The notes: generated from the sequence alone by a model not told the origin. DNA of 64,000 nucleotides from Pseudomonadota bacterium (GCA_023426545.1 JAFAAN010000084.1:1-64000), one strand, 5' to 3'. Positions 41,973 to 50,699 are shown, counted from the first letter of the stretch. Made by a program: numbers and translations.

Positions 41973-43235
41973 ATGGATGAAGCGTTGAGCAGAGGCGACA
42001 GTGAGGCGCGCGCCGTGGAACCACTGCGCATCGACATGGCGCGCGTGAGGGCATTCATGGCGTCCGCGCCGCCACCTCCGACGAGCGGCTTCCTGTTGCC
42101 CCCCACGGGGGGCGCGCAGGGGAGGCTGTCCGCGCTCCTGGCCCGCCGCAACCTCCGCCGTTTGCTGAAGGCGTTGGCGCTCCTCGACAGCTCGGCCAGT
42201 GCCGAGGACCAGCGCCTCTACCGATGCTGTGCGGAGGCGCTGCTGGGCCAGGAGGACGCGGCGCTCGAGGTGCTCTGCACGGAGCCGGAGCTGACGAGCT
42301 GGATCGCGGTGGCCGAGGCCTCGCGGGGGACGGGCGCGTCCATGGCGGTACAGCTGGCCGCCACGCTCCTGCCGGAGCTGTCCCAGCGCGGGGGCGCGCC
42401 GCTCATGCTCCGCCTGGCGCCAGACGCGGATGGGGCCTTTTCGATGCGCCGCGCGGGCGTGCGGCTGGTTCCGGACGAGCCCGTTCCGCAGCTCCACGTC
42501 CGCGTCGGCCAGGGGGGCTGGTCGGTGGTCACCGAGGATGGCGTTCGTGAGGTCCTTGCTGGCGCTCGGCTCCCTGGCTTCCAGGTCCAGGCGGTCCCGC
42601 GGCTGCTCGGCACGGGGCCTCACCTGCTGCCCGCGCCCACGCGCTGGCACGTCCAGAACATCTCCAACGAGCTCCACACCGCGAGCGGCCCCGAATACGC
42701 CGCGTTCGAGGAGGGGATGACGTCGGGCGCCGAGCTGTTGAGGCGCTACTGGCCCGAGGCCTGGGCCCACCTCAGCCAATCCTTGCGGCTGCTGCTGCCG
42801 CTCAGGGACCGGGGCCTGTTGCCCCACAACTACAGCATCCACGGGTTTCGAGGGCTCGTCCTCAGCAGTCCTCGCCGGACCTATATGGCCGCGCAGTCGC
42901 TCGCGCATGAGACGGGGCACAACACGCTCAGCACCCTCATCGACCTCTTCCCGCTCTGCGCCAACGCCAACCTCGTGGTCGTCTCGCCGGTGGTCAAGGC
43001 GAACCGCACGCTGCCGTTCGTGTTTCACGGCTGCTTTGCCTTCAGTCAGGACATCCTGCTCACCCGGAAGTTGATTCCCGCGCTCCAGGACGTCCCCACC
43101 GCCTCGCTGGAGAAGTACCTCCGGGAGACGACGGACAAGGTCAGCGCCGCGCTCGACGTGCTGGACCAGCACGCGGTCTTCGAGCCCGTGGGGCGGGCGA
43201 TACGCGACGAGGTCGCCGCAGTGCTCGCGGGTTGA
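41973..43235 (+). CDS. HExxH-motif peptide-modification protein, 420 aa
   Basis: Carries the metal-binding motif HETGH (His312-His316) in SLAHETGHNTLS, within the C-terminal half where the HEXXH peptide-modification domain (as near FxsB-type radical SAM genes) is found. The N-terminal ~120 residues are helical with a RxFMASAPPPP start. The protein has the size of known stand-alone members. Reactions shown for such proteins include metal-dependent hydroxylation; here the target would be on the 49-residue peptide, perhaps His36 or a Phe. ATG 41973 has GGGGGAA upstream. Confidence 0.82.
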   Translation: MDEALSRGDSEARAVEPLRIDMARVRAFMASAPPPPTSGFLLPPTGGAQGRLSALLARRNLRRLLKALALLDSSASAEDQRLYRCCAEALLGQEDAALEVLCTEPELTSWIAVAEASRGTGASMAVQLAATLLPELSQRGGAPLMLRLAPDADGAFSMRRAGVRLVPDEPVPQLHVRVGQGGWSVVTEDGVREVLAGARLPGFQVQAVPRLLGTGPHLLPAPTRWHVQNISNELHTASGPEYAAFEEGMTSGAELLRRYWPEAWAHLSQSLRLLLPLRDRGLLPHNYSIHGFRGLVLSSPRRTYMAAQSLAHETGHNTLSTLIDLFPLCANANLVVVSPVVKANRTLPFVFHGCFAFSQDILLTRKLIPALQDVPTASLEKYLRETTDKVSAALDVLDQHAVFEPVGRAIRDEVAAVLAG

Positions 43236-43237
43236 GC

Positions 43238-43273
43238 GCGGGGCCCGGAGCGCCTCACCGCGCCCGGGCCCGC
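43238..43273. terminator. terminator-like hairpin at end of the RiPP-like locus
   Basis: GCGGGGCCCGG (43238-43248) and CCGGGCCCGC (43264-43273) form a nearly perfect stem with one unpaired base, three bases after the stop of the HExxH gene and ahead of the convergent isomerase gene (stop at 43289). No T-run. Confidence 0.45.
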
Positions 43274-43288
43274 TGTCCCACCGGGGCC

Positions 43289-44041
43289 CTACTTCCGGCC
43301 GCGGGACATGAAGACCATGAAGGCCTCCTGCGCCTCGGTGGACTGGAGGCGCTGGATGAACTCGCCGCCCTCGCGGGTCAGCGTCTCGCGGACCTGGGCG
43401 CGCAGCGGCTCGCGCATCAGCCGCTTCGTCACGCGCACCGCCTCGGCCGGGCGGGAGGCCAGGGTGGTGGCGCGCTCGGTGGCCACCTCGTGGAGGCTGG
43501 CGTCCGGCACCACCTTGTTGATGAGGCCCGCGCGCAGCGCCGTGGCCGCGTCGAAGGGCTCGCCGAAGAGCAGCAGCTCGCTGGCCAGCGCGAAGCCCGC
43601 CGTCCTCGGGATGAGCAGGCTGCTGGCACCCTCCGCGCACAGCCCCAGCTGGACGAAGGGCATGTGGAAGCGCGCGCGCTCGCTGGCCACCACGTAGTCA
43701 CAGTGCAGCAGCATGGTGGTGCCGATGCCCACCGCCGGCCCGTCCACCGCGGCCATCACCGGCTTGTCGGCGTCCACCAGCGCGCGCAGGAAGCGGAACA
43801 CGGCGCTGTCCTCGCCCGCGGGCGGGTGCTCCATGAAGTCGCCAATGTCGTTGCCGGCCGTGAAGACGCTGCCCGCGCCGGTGAGCAGCACCACGCGGAC
43901 GTCCGTGTTGCCCTCCGCGCCCTTCAACGCGGCGGTGGCCGCCTCGTACATGGCATGCGTGAAGGCGTTCTTCTTCTCGGGCCGGTTGAAGGTGAGGGTG
44001 AGGACCCCCGAATCGAGCTTCGTGAGCAGCGTGTCGGACAT
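43289..44041 (-). CDS. crotonase-fold enoyl-CoA isomerase (ECI2-like), 250 aa
   Basis: Crotonase fold with oxyanion-hole segments AGNDIGDF and VDGPAVGIGTT. The hydratase glutamate position is non-acidic (MPFVQLG) and the second site reads CAEGASS, as in delta-3,delta-2-enoyl-CoA isomerases of the ECI2 type, so it likely shifts double bonds during unsaturated fatty-acid breakdown rather than hydrating. Start ATG 44041. Convergent with the RiPP-like operon and not part of it. Confidence 0.85.
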   Translation of the reverse strand: MSDTLLTKLDSGVLTLTFNRPEKKNAFTHAMYEAATAALKGAEGNTDVRVVLLTGAGSVFTAGNDIGDFMEHPPAGEDSAVFRFLRALVDADKPVMAAVDGPAVGIGTTMLLHCDYVVASERARFHMPFVQLGLCAEGASSLLIPRTAGFALASELLLFGEPFDAATALRAGLINKVVPDASLHEVATERATTLASRPAEAVRVTKRLMREPLRAQVRETLTREGGEFIQRLQSTEAQEAFMVFMSRGRK

Positions 44042-44094
44042 GGTGCCGGGAGCCTAACCGACTCCATGGGCCTGGGCGGGAGAATGGCGCGCCC

Positions 44095-44991
44095 TCAGGG
44101 CCGCAGCGCCCGGGCCACCAGCGGCGCGAGCGTCACCACCTGGTGGCGGAACGGCAGCCCCTCGACGGGCTCCACGCTGTCGGTGCTGACCAGCCGGGTC
44201 AGCGGCAGGTTGCGCAGCCGCTCCACGGCGGGGCCCACCAGCAGGGCATGCGTTGTCACCACCGTGAAGTCCTCCACACAGCCGGCGTCCCGCAGCGTGC
44301 CCGCGGCGGCGGCCAGTGTGCCGCCGGTGGACACCATGTCGTCCACCAGGATGGGGCGCAGGCCGCGCACCTCGCCCATCAGCCCGCTGGCGTGGACCTC
44401 GTCGCCGCTCAGCCGCACCTTGTGGATGACGGCCCAGGGCCGGTTCAGCAGCCGGGCCAGGGCCTCCGCGCGCTTCACCGCGCCCAGGTCCGGCGCCACC
44501 ACCACGGAGGTGTCCGTGACGTGCGGGCGCAGCGCGTCCGCCAGCAGGGGCAGCGCCGTGAGGTGCTCCAGCGGCGCGCCGAAGCAGCCCTCCAGGGCGG
44601 GGCTGTGCATGTCCGTCACCAGCACCCGCGCGAAGCGGCCCTGGGACAGCAGGTCTGCCACCAGCCGGCCGCCCAGGGGCTCTCCGGGCCTGGCGCGCCG
44701 GTCCTGCCGCGCGTAGCCCAGGTAGGGCACCACGGCCTCCAGCCGCGCGGCCCCCATCCGCCAGCACGCGTCCGCCATCAGCAGCAGCTCCAGCAGGTGC
44801 TCTCCCGCGGGCGGTGTCGTGGACTGCACCAGCACCACGGTGCGGCCGCGCACGCTCTCGGGCACCTCGACGTGCATCTCTCCGTCGGGGAAGCGCTCGA
44901 AGTGGCAGTCCGTGGGCGCCACGCCCAGGGCTTGCCCGAGCGCGCGCCCCAGGTGCGGGCTCGCCGTGCCAACAAGGAGGACAGGGTCCAT
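44095..44991 (-). CDS. ribose-phosphate pyrophosphokinase-like protein, 298 aa
   Basis: PRPP synthetase fold: N-terminal FPDGEMHVEVPESVRG, YLGYARQDRRARPGEPLGG (flexible catalytic loop), APDLGAVKRAEALARLL and PRPP-binding ILVDDMVSTGGTL. The catalytic loop His of classical Prs (K-R-Q-D-K / H) is less clear, so it may be an accessory paralogue. Makes PRPP from ribose-5-phosphate and ATP. Start ATG 44991 within the longer frame to 45000. Divergent from a phosphoribosyltransferase gene, hinting that the two share PRPP metabolism. Confidence 0.82.
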   Translation of the reverse strand: MDPVLLVGTASPHLGRALGQALGVAPTDCHFERFPDGEMHVEVPESVRGRTVVLVQSTTPPAGEHLLELLLMADACWRMGAARLEAVVPYLGYARQDRRARPGEPLGGRLVADLLSQGRFARVLVTDMHSPALEGCFGAPLEHLTALPLLADALRPHVTDTSVVVAPDLGAVKRAEALARLLNRPWAVIHKVRLSGDEVHASGLMGEVRGLRPILVDDMVSTGGTLAAAAGTLRDAGCVEDFTVVTTHALLVGPAVERLRNLPLTRLVSTDSVEPVEGLPFRHQVVTLAPLVARALRP

Positions 44992-45137
44992 GGGCCGCAC
45001 CCTAGCGCGCCTGCCGGGCGGGCGGTGCGTCCCCGGGGGTCCCCCCAGCAGCCCCCGGCCAGGGCGGCCCCCGCCTGGCCCTCCGCCGCCATCCAGGAGG
45101 GGCGTGACTTCCTTGTGTGAGGTGGAGGACGGACGCG
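44992..45137. promoter_or_regulatory. divergent region between PRPP synthetase and phosphoribosyltransferase genes
   Basis: 146 bp between two diverging start codons; must contain both promoters. Very GC-rich; no motif recognised. Confidence 0.3.
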
Positions 45138-45821
45138 ATGCGGTTTCGGGACCGAGCGGATGCGGGGCGCAGGCTGGCGGCGCGGCTGTTGCCCTACCGG
45201 GGGGAGTCGGTGCTCGTGCTGGGCGTGGCCCGGGGCGGGCTCCGCGTGGCGTACGAGGTCGCGCACGCGCTGGAGGCGCCCCTGGACGTCTGGGTGTCGC
45301 GGCGCATCGACGGGCGAGGCCGCAAGGTGGCGCTGGGCGCGGTGTCGGAGGGCGGCGGCATCTACCTGGACCTGGAGGCGCTCCGGGAGGTGGGCATGCC
45401 CGAGGTGGAGGCCCGGAGCCTGGCGCAGGCGGAGGCGCGGGAGGTGGACGACCGGGTCCAGCGCCTGCGGGGCACGCCGGAGCCCACCGTCGGCGGCTGC
45501 ACGGTGCTGCTGGTGGATGACGGGCTGGTGTCGGGCGTCACGGCCCTGGCCGCGCTCCAGACGCTGCGGCGGCAGCGCCCGGCCCGGCTGGTGCTGGGCG
45601 TCCCGGTGGGCACGCCGCGAGGGCTGGCCCGCGTGCGGCCCGCGGCGGACGGCGTGCAGTGCGTGGAGGTGCTGCCCGGCATGCGCACCGTGGCAGAGGC
45701 CTATGACGACTTCCGGTCGCTGCCGGACGCGGAGCTGCGGCAGCTGCTCGTCCGCGCCCGGGAGCCGGAGCAGCCGCGCGAGGTCCTCGAGTCCACGGAC
45801 CGGGGCGGCTTCTGGATGTGA
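45138..45821 (+). CDS. phosphoribosyltransferase, 227 aa
   Basis: Type I PRTase fold with VARGGLRVAYEVAHAL and the PRPP loop VLLVDDGLVSGVTALAAL. The C-terminal hood is variable, so the base is unknown. Start is ATG 45138 with GGAGGACG upstream. First gene of a five-gene rightward run (PRTase, dienelactone-hydrolase-like, archease-like, alpha/beta hydrolase-OsmC, oligoribonuclease), a neighbourhood seen in stress or phosphate-linked islands in many bacteria. Confidence 0.85.
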   Translation: MRFRDRADAGRRLAARLLPYRGESVLVLGVARGGLRVAYEVAHALEAPLDVWVSRRIDGRGRKVALGAVSEGGGIYLDLEALREVGMPEVEARSLAQAEAREVDDRVQRLRGTPEPTVGGCTVLLVDDGLVSGVTALAALQTLRRQRPARLVLGVPVGTPRGLARVRPAADGVQCVEVLPGMRTVAEAYDDFRSLPDAELRQLLVRAREPEQPREVLESTDRGGFWM

Positions 45822-45845
45822 GCCGAGACACGGAGGCAACGCGAC

Positions 45846-46538
45846 ATGGGGCAGGGAATCAGCAGGGACCCGGACGTCCGGGAGGTGAAGGTCCAGGTGG
45901 GCGGCGTGGCGCTGGGTGGCAGCCTGGGCGTGCCGGAGGGCGCGCGGGGCCTGGTCATCTTCGCGCATGGCAGCGGCAGCAGCCGCTTCAGCCCCCGCAA
46001 CCGCGCCGTGGCCCGGGAGCTGCGCGCCCAGGGGCTGGCCACGCTGCTGTTCGACCTGCTCGATGAGGCCGAGGAGGCGGAGGACGCGAGCACCGGCGAG
46101 CTGCGCTTCGACATCCCCTTCCTCGCGCGGCGGCTGGCGGCGGTGACGGACTGGGTGAGCAGGCAGCCGGAGCTGGCGGCGCTGCGCATGGGCTACTTCG
46201 GCTCCAGCACGGGCGCCGCGGCGGCGCTCGTCGCGGCGGCCCTCCAGCCGAGCCGCATCCACGCGGTGGTGTCGCGCGGCGGGCGGCCCGACCTGGCCGG
46301 CCCGGTGCTGCACCGGGTCCAGGCCCCCACGCTGCTGCTGGTGGGCGGGCAGGACATGGGCGTGCTGGAGCTGAACGAGACGGCCCTCGCGCGGCTGGAG
46401 GGGCTCAAGGACATCCAAATCATCCGGGGGGCCACGCACCTCTTCGAGGAGCCCGGCGCGCTGGAGCAGGTGTCGCGCCTGGCGGCGGGGTGGTTCCGGC
46501 GCTTCCTCGGTGAGGCGGGGACGGAGGCGCGCGCATGA
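45846..46538 (+). CDS. dienelactone-hydrolase-like alpha/beta hydrolase, 230 aa
   Basis: Alpha/beta hydrolase with nucleophile elbow GSSTG (YFGSSTGAAAAL), oxyanion turn FAHGSGSSRFSPRN, acid in LVGGQDMGVLEL and His in GATHLFEEPG. Matches small hydrolases placed between a PRTase and archease genes. GGAGGCAA precedes the ATG. The stop overlaps the archease-like start by 4 bp. The natural substrate is unknown. Confidence 0.85.
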   Translation: MGQGISRDPDVREVKVQVGGVALGGSLGVPEGARGLVIFAHGSGSSRFSPRNRAVARELRAQGLATLLFDLLDEAEEAEDASTGELRFDIPFLARRLAAVTDWVSRQPELAALRMGYFGSSTGAAAALVAAALQPSRIHAVVSRGGRPDLAGPVLHRVQAPTLLLVGGQDMGVLELNETALARLEGLKDIQIIRGATHLFEEPGALEQVSRLAAGWFRRFLGEAGTEARA

Positions 46539-46999
46539 ACCCGGGCCTGGACACGTCTGGAGTCGTGGCGGCGCCGGGCGCGGCGGTCCGCTGGGAGCAC
46601 CTGCGGCGCGGCTCGGAGCAGGTGGTGCGCGGCCTGGGGCGCTCCCTGGAGGAGGCCTTCGAGCAGGCCGCGGTGGCACTGTGCGCGCTGGTGGTGGACC
46701 CCGCGGCGGTGGAGGTGCGCGAGGAGGTGGAGCTGGTGTGTGACGCGCCGGACACGGACCGGCTGCTGGCGGACTGGCTGCGCGCCATCGTCCAGAAGAT
46801 GGCGTCGCGCCGGGTGACCTTCCACTGCTTCGCGGTGCGCATGGACGGCACGCGCCTCTTCGGCCATGCCTTTGGAGAGCCCCTGGACCGCGAGCGCCAC
46901 GCCTCCGCGCGGGACGTGCGGGGCGTGTCGCTGGTGGACACCCGCGTGTGGCGGGGCCCGGACGGGCTCTGGTCGGCCGAGTGCGAGGTGGAGCTGTGA
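46535..46999 (+). CDS. archease-like protein lacking the usual acidic metal site, 154 aa
   Basis: Family pattern retained: LEEAFEQAAVALCALVVD, LLADWLRAIVQKM, VTFHCFAVRMDGTRLFGHAFGE and a late SLVDTRVWRGP. Archeases activate the RNA ligase RtcB and bind metal through acidic residues, usually an N-terminal H-x-A-D motif and a C-terminal Asp-Ile end. Here the N-terminus reads WEHLRRGSEQ and the protein ends ECEVEL, so both ends differ. No rtcB is in the window. It may have lost ligase activation or act on another partner. Confidence 0.78.
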   Translation: MNPGLDTSGVVAAPGAAVRWEHLRRGSEQVVRGLGRSLEEAFEQAAVALCALVVDPAAVEVREEVELVCDAPDTDRLLADWLRAIVQKMASRRVTFHCFAVRMDGTRLFGHAFGEPLDRERHASARDVRGVSLVDTRVWRGPDGLWSAECEVEL

Positions 47000-47002
47000 G
47001 CC

Positions 47003-48199
47003 ATGGGCACGCGTGACGTGGTGCTGCGGGGCGAGGACGGCGCGGAGGTGACGGCGAGGCTGGACCTGCCGCCGGGCAGGCCCGTGGCCAGCGCCGTGCT
47101 GCTGGGCTGCTTCGCGTGCCTGGGGCCCTCGCCCGGCCCCTCACGGCTGGCGCACGCGCTGGTGGTCCGGGGCCTCGCGGTGCTGCGGGTGGACTTCACC
47201 TCGGCGCCCGGGGTGGGCGCGCGGCCGGACACGGTGCCCTCGGTGGACGCGGTGGTGTCCGCGGCGGCGTGGCTGCGCGAGCGCTACCCGCCGGCCCGGC
47301 TGCTGGTGGGCCACAGCCTGGGCGGCACGGCGGCGGCCGCGGCGCTGCCCCGGCTCCCGGAGGTGGCGGCGCTGGCGCTCGTCAACGCCCCGGTGGGGAG
47401 CGCGCCCCTGCGTGAGCGGCTGTCCGCCGCGGCGCGCGAGGCGGGCGAGGGTGAGGTGGACTTCGGGCCGGGCCGGCTGTGCCTCACGCGCGGCTTCCTG
47501 CGGGACATCGACGAGGCGGCGCTGCGGCAGGCCCTGGGCGCCTTCCCGGGCGCGGTGCTGGCGCTGCACGCCCTGGGGGACCGGTACGTGGCGCCCGAGC
47601 ACGCCCGGCGCTGGGCGGCCCTGTCCCGCCGCCCGGCGAGCGTGATGTTCCTGGAGGGCGCGGACCACTTCCTGTCCCATGACGCGGACGCGGGCTTCGC
47701 CGCGGACATCCTGGGCCCGTGGGCCGCGCGGCAGGTGGCGCCGGTGCGGGAGCGCGAGGCCGCCCTGCCCCCGGGCGTCGTGGAGGTCCACGAGGCGGGG
47801 GAGGGCCGCTTCGCCCAGGACATCCGCGTGGGCGGGCACCGGCTGCGCGCGGACGAGCCGATGTCCGTGGGTGGAGAGGACACCGGCCCCACGCCCTATG
47901 GCCTGCTGTCGGCCGCGCTGGGCGCGTGCACCGCGATGACGCTGCGCCTCTATGCGGCGCGCAAGGGCTGGCCGCTGGAGCACGTCCACGTGCGGATGAG
48001 CCACCAGAAGGTGCATGTGAAGGCGTGCGAGGAGTGCGAGACGAAGGACGGGAAGATGGACGCGCTGCGACGCACGGTGAGGCTGGAGGGGCCGCTGACG
48101 GAGGCGCAGCGCGCGCGGCTGCTGGCCATCGCGGACCGCTGCCCGGTGCACCGGACGCTCGCGTCGGACGTGGAGGTCCGTACGGACGTGGAGCGATGA
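47003..48199 (+). CDS. alpha/beta hydrolase-OsmC fusion protein, 398 aa
   Basis: Residues 1-255: alpha/beta hydrolase with elbow VGHSLGGTAAAA and EGADHFLS His region. Residues 260-398: OsmC-like domain with both redox Cys, in LGACTAMTL and DRCPVHRTL. OsmC proteins reduce organic hydroperoxides; bifunctional fusions like this are known in several bacteria. The OsmC part has an extra CEECETKDGK turn. Only 3 bp separate it from the archease-like gene. A role in peroxide or lipid-peroxide defence is inferred. Confidence 0.87.
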   Translation: MGTRDVVLRGEDGAEVTARLDLPPGRPVASAVLLGCFACLGPSPGPSRLAHALVVRGLAVLRVDFTSAPGVGARPDTVPSVDAVVSAAAWLRERYPPARLLVGHSLGGTAAAAALPRLPEVAALALVNAPVGSAPLRERLSAAAREAGEGEVDFGPGRLCLTRGFLRDIDEAALRQALGAFPGAVLALHALGDRYVAPEHARRWAALSRRPASVMFLEGADHFLSHDADAGFAADILGPWAARQVAPVREREAALPPGVVEVHEAGEGRFAQDIRVGGHRLRADEPMSVGGEDTGPTPYGLLSAALGACTAMTLRLYAARKGWPLEHVHVRMSHQKVHVKACEECETKDGKMDALRRTVRLEGPLTEAQRARLLAIADRCPVHRTLASDVEVRTDVER

Positions 48200-48238
48200 G
48201 CGCCCCGCGCGCACGCGAGGGCTGGTAGGGTCCGCCGC

Positions 48239-48790
48239 ATGATTTCGCGTGAGCAGCGCCTGGTCTGGTTGGACCTGGAGATGACCGGGCTGGACCCGGA
48301 GACGTGTTCCATCATCGAGGTCGGCGTCATCGTCACCGGCCCGGACCTGCGCCCCATCGCGGAGCTGGAGCGCGTCATCTGGCAGCCGGAGGAGGCGCTC
48401 CAGCGCATGGAGCCCGTCGTCCGGGAGATGCACACCCGCAACGGGCTGCTGGACAAGGTGCGCGCCTCCAACACCTCGCTGCGGGTGGCGGAGCGGGACG
48501 TGACGGCGCTCGTCTCCGAGCACTGCGGCCTGGGCGAGGGCATCCTCGCGGGCAACTCCATCCACACCGACCGGCGCTTCCTGATTCGCTACATGCCCAT
48601 GCTGGAGCGCTACCTGCACTACCGCATGGTGGATGTGACGAGCCTCAAGGTGTTGACGCGCGCCTGGTACCCGAACTTCGCGGAGCCGCGCAAGGCGCCC
48701 AGCGGGCACACGGCCCTGGCGGACCTGCGCGCCAGCCTCGCGGAGCTCCAGTACTACCGCGACACCTTCTTCCGCGCGACGCCGGGCTAG
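48239..48790 (+). CDS. orn: oligoribonuclease, 183 aa
   Basis: DEDDh 3'-5' exonuclease that clears 2-5 nt RNAs and pGpG from c-di-GMP turnover. Motifs: WLDLEMTGLD (Asp12, Glu14), GNSIHTDRRFL and SGHTALADLRASL near the C-terminus. Length fits Orn. ATG start is 40 bp after the OsmC-fusion gene, so it may be co-transcribed. Its stop overlaps the receiver gene on the other strand by 4 bp. Confidence 0.93.
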   Translation: MISREQRLVWLDLEMTGLDPETCSIIEVGVIVTGPDLRPIAELERVIWQPEEALQRMEPVVREMHTRNGLLDKVRASNTSLRVAERDVTALVSEHCGLGEGILAGNSIHTDRRFLIRYMPMLERYLHYRMVDVTSLKVLTRAWYPNFAEPRKAPSGHTALADLRASLAELQYYRDTFFRATPG

Positions 48791-49155
48791 GCGCTTGGCT
48801 GGGGCGGGGCGAGCAGCTCGGCGATGGTGTCGAGCAGCACGTCCAGCTCGAAGGGCTTGGCGAGGAAGCGCGCGCTGGAGCGGCGCTCCTCGTCGGAGAT
48901 GCGGCCGGCGCTCATCACCACCACGGGGATGTCCCGCAGGCCGCCGTCCTCGCGCATGCGGCGCAGCATCTCCCGGCCGTCCATGACGGGCATCATCAGG
49001 TCGAGCAGCACCAGGTCCGGCTTCGCTTCGGCCATGCGGTGCAGGCCCTCGGCGCCGTTGAAGGCGGTGGCGACGTCGTAGCCCTCCACGGACAGGATGT
49101 CCTGGAGCGCCTCGACGATGGCCAGCTCGTCGTCCACGATGAGAAGCCGCTTCAT
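48787..49155 (-). CDS. stand-alone response regulator receiver, 122 aa
   Basis: Single CheY-like domain: acidic pair Asp8/Asp9 (IVDDE), phospho-acceptor Asp52 (LLDLMMP), Ser/Thr switch in VVMSAG and Lys in FLAKPFEL. No output domain. Its start overlaps the stop of the KaiC-like ATPase gene by 4 bp, so the two are translationally coupled and probably act as a signalling pair. It meets oligoribonuclease tail-to-tail with a 4-bp overlap. Confidence 0.92.
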   Translation of the reverse strand: MKRLLIVDDELAIVEALQDILSVEGYDVATAFNGAEGLHRMAEAKPDLVLLDLMMPVMDGREMLRRMREDGGLRDIPVVVMSAGRISDEERRSSARFLAKPFELDVLLDTIAELLAPPQPSA

Positions 49156-50699
49156 ACGCCGCGTCCCCCTCGCCGGGGCGGCTTGCCTCGCCGGACCGGC
49201 TTCCTCCCCGGCTTCTGTGGGGTCTTGCGCGCGGGCTTCCCCCGGGCGGGGGCCTGTCCGCCGAAGAGCGCCTCGGCGCTCTCGCCGTCCTCCGCCACCG
49301 TGATGCCCCCGGACGTCACCGAGAAGAGGCGCCCGGCGGTGTCATGGCCGCTCTCCCGCGCCTTCGGCACCGAGAGCACGTGGAAGCGCCGCGAGCGCAG
49401 CTCGACCAGGCGCAGCTCCAGGATGTTGTCGACGAGCACCTCCTCGCCCCGCGGCAGGGCGTCCGCCCCCGGGGTGAGGAGCGCCCGGGTCTGCTGGATG
49501 GCCAGCGGGGTGGTTCCCAGGGAGAGCAGCTCGTGCAGGAGCGCGGCGAGGAAGCGGGGCGTGCGCTCCGGGTCCGTGAGCTCCTGGCAGAAGGCCGCCA
49601 GCCCGTCCAGCACGAGGCGCTGGGCGCCCTGCTGTCTGACCAGCTCGAACAGCTCCTCCGCCAGCGCGTCCGGCAGGGCCTCCGCGGAGACGCGCGTCAC
49701 GAGCTGGACCCGGCCCGCGTCCACGTGCTCACGCAGCCCCAGGCCCATCCGCTCCGCCTTCTGGACGAGGCGCGTCGGCGTCTCCACGAAGCCGTAGTAC
49801 AGCCCGGGCTCGCCCTGGCGCGCGCCCTCCGCCAGGAAGTGCAGGCCCAGCAGCGTCTTGCCGCTGCCGGGGGAGCCCGCGACCAGCGTGGACGACTCGC
49901 GCACCAGCCCGCCCGCGAGCATGTCGTCCAGCGCGGGGATGCCGAAGGTGAGCCGCGCGTCCGGCGTGGGCACGGGCACGGGCCGCTGGAAGTAGAGCGC
50001 CTCGATGCGTGGATGGACGCGCACGCCGTCGTCCGTGATTTGGAAGCCGTGCCGGCCGGAGACCTGCGCGCCGCCGCGGAACTTCGTCACCTCCACGGAG
50101 CGCACCGTCTTCACGCCGAGCCGCTCCTGGGCGAGGCCGATGACGCCGTCCACCATGGAGTAGCGCGGGGCCTCCGGGTCGCTGTGCTGCCCGGTGAGCA
50201 TCAGCGTGGTGCAGCCCGCCAGCGCGTTGTGGACGCACAGGCCGTGGAGGAACTCACGGAAGCCCAGCGGGTCATCGGCGCGCTCCTCCATGGCCACCAG
50301 CCCGTCCACCACCAGCACGTCGGCGCTCTGCTCGCGCACCGCGCGGATGATGAGCCGGCTGAGCCCCGCCAGCCCCTCGCCCTTGAGGGCCGCGGAGCCG
50401 CTCTCGTAGCTCAGCGCGCGGCCGACCTCCTCCTTCCGGAAGAAGCGCAGGCTCCGCAGGTGCAGCATCATCCGCGAGTGCGACTCACCCAGCGCCGTGA
50501 GGTAGATGGCCTTGCCGCCCCTCGCCACGGTGGAGAAGCAGAACTGGTTGCCCAGGATGGTCTTCCCCGTCCCTGGCGCCCCCGTGATGATGTACGTGCC
50601 CCCGCGAAGAAAGCCGCCTCGCAGGAGCGCATCCAGCCCTGGCACGCCGCTGGGAACCCGCGCGTCGGGTTCGGCCGGCCGCTCAGAGGTGTCCGTCAC
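49152..50699 (-). CDS. KaiC-like RecA-fold double ATPase, 515 aa
   Basis: Two RecA/KaiC domains. Walker A motifs are GAPGTGKT (Gly40-Thr47) and GSPGSGKT (Gly275-Thr282), each with a Walker B-like segment (VLVVDGLVA and RLVLDGLAAF). Many two-domain KaiC homologues outside cyanobacteria act with receiver or kinase proteins in stress or gene regulation rather than clocks. A highly basic Lys/Arg/Pro/Gly tail (~30 residues) suggests nucleic-acid or membrane contact. Coupled with the lone receiver gene by a 4-bp overlap. Confidence 0.9.
   Translation of the reverse strand: MTDTSERPAEPDARVPSGVPGLDALLRGGFLRGGTYIITGAPGTGKTILGNQFCFSTVARGGKAIYLTALGESHSRMMLHLRSLRFFRKEEVGRALSYESGSAALKGEGLAGLSRLIIRAVREQSADVLVVDGLVAMEERADDPLGFREFLHGLCVHNALAGCTTLMLTGQHSDPEAPRYSMVDGVIGLAQERLGVKTVRSVEVTKFRGGAQVSGRHGFQITDDGVRVHPRIEALYFQRPVPVPTPDARLTFGIPALDDMLAGGLVRESSTLVAGSPGSGKTLLGLHFLAEGARQGEPGLYYGFVETPTRLVQKAERMGLGLREHVDAGRVQLVTRVSAEALPDALAEELFELVRQQGAQRLVLDGLAAFCQELTDPERTPRFLAALLHELLSLGTTPLAIQQTRALLTPGADALPRGEEVLVDNILELRLVELRSRRFHVLSVPKARESGHDTAGRLFSVTSGGITVAEDGESAEALFGGQAPARGKPARKTPQKPGRKPVRRGKPPRRGGRGV

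Noticed and set aside
44778..47144. 788-residue minus-strand ORF opposite the stress island
   Set aside because: Low-complexity Arg/Pro/Ala translation; the plus strand holds three recognised genes.
48787..50699. Circadian KaiC system
   Set aside because: No KaiA or KaiB is present and the pairing is with a receiver domain, typical of non-clock KaiC homologues.
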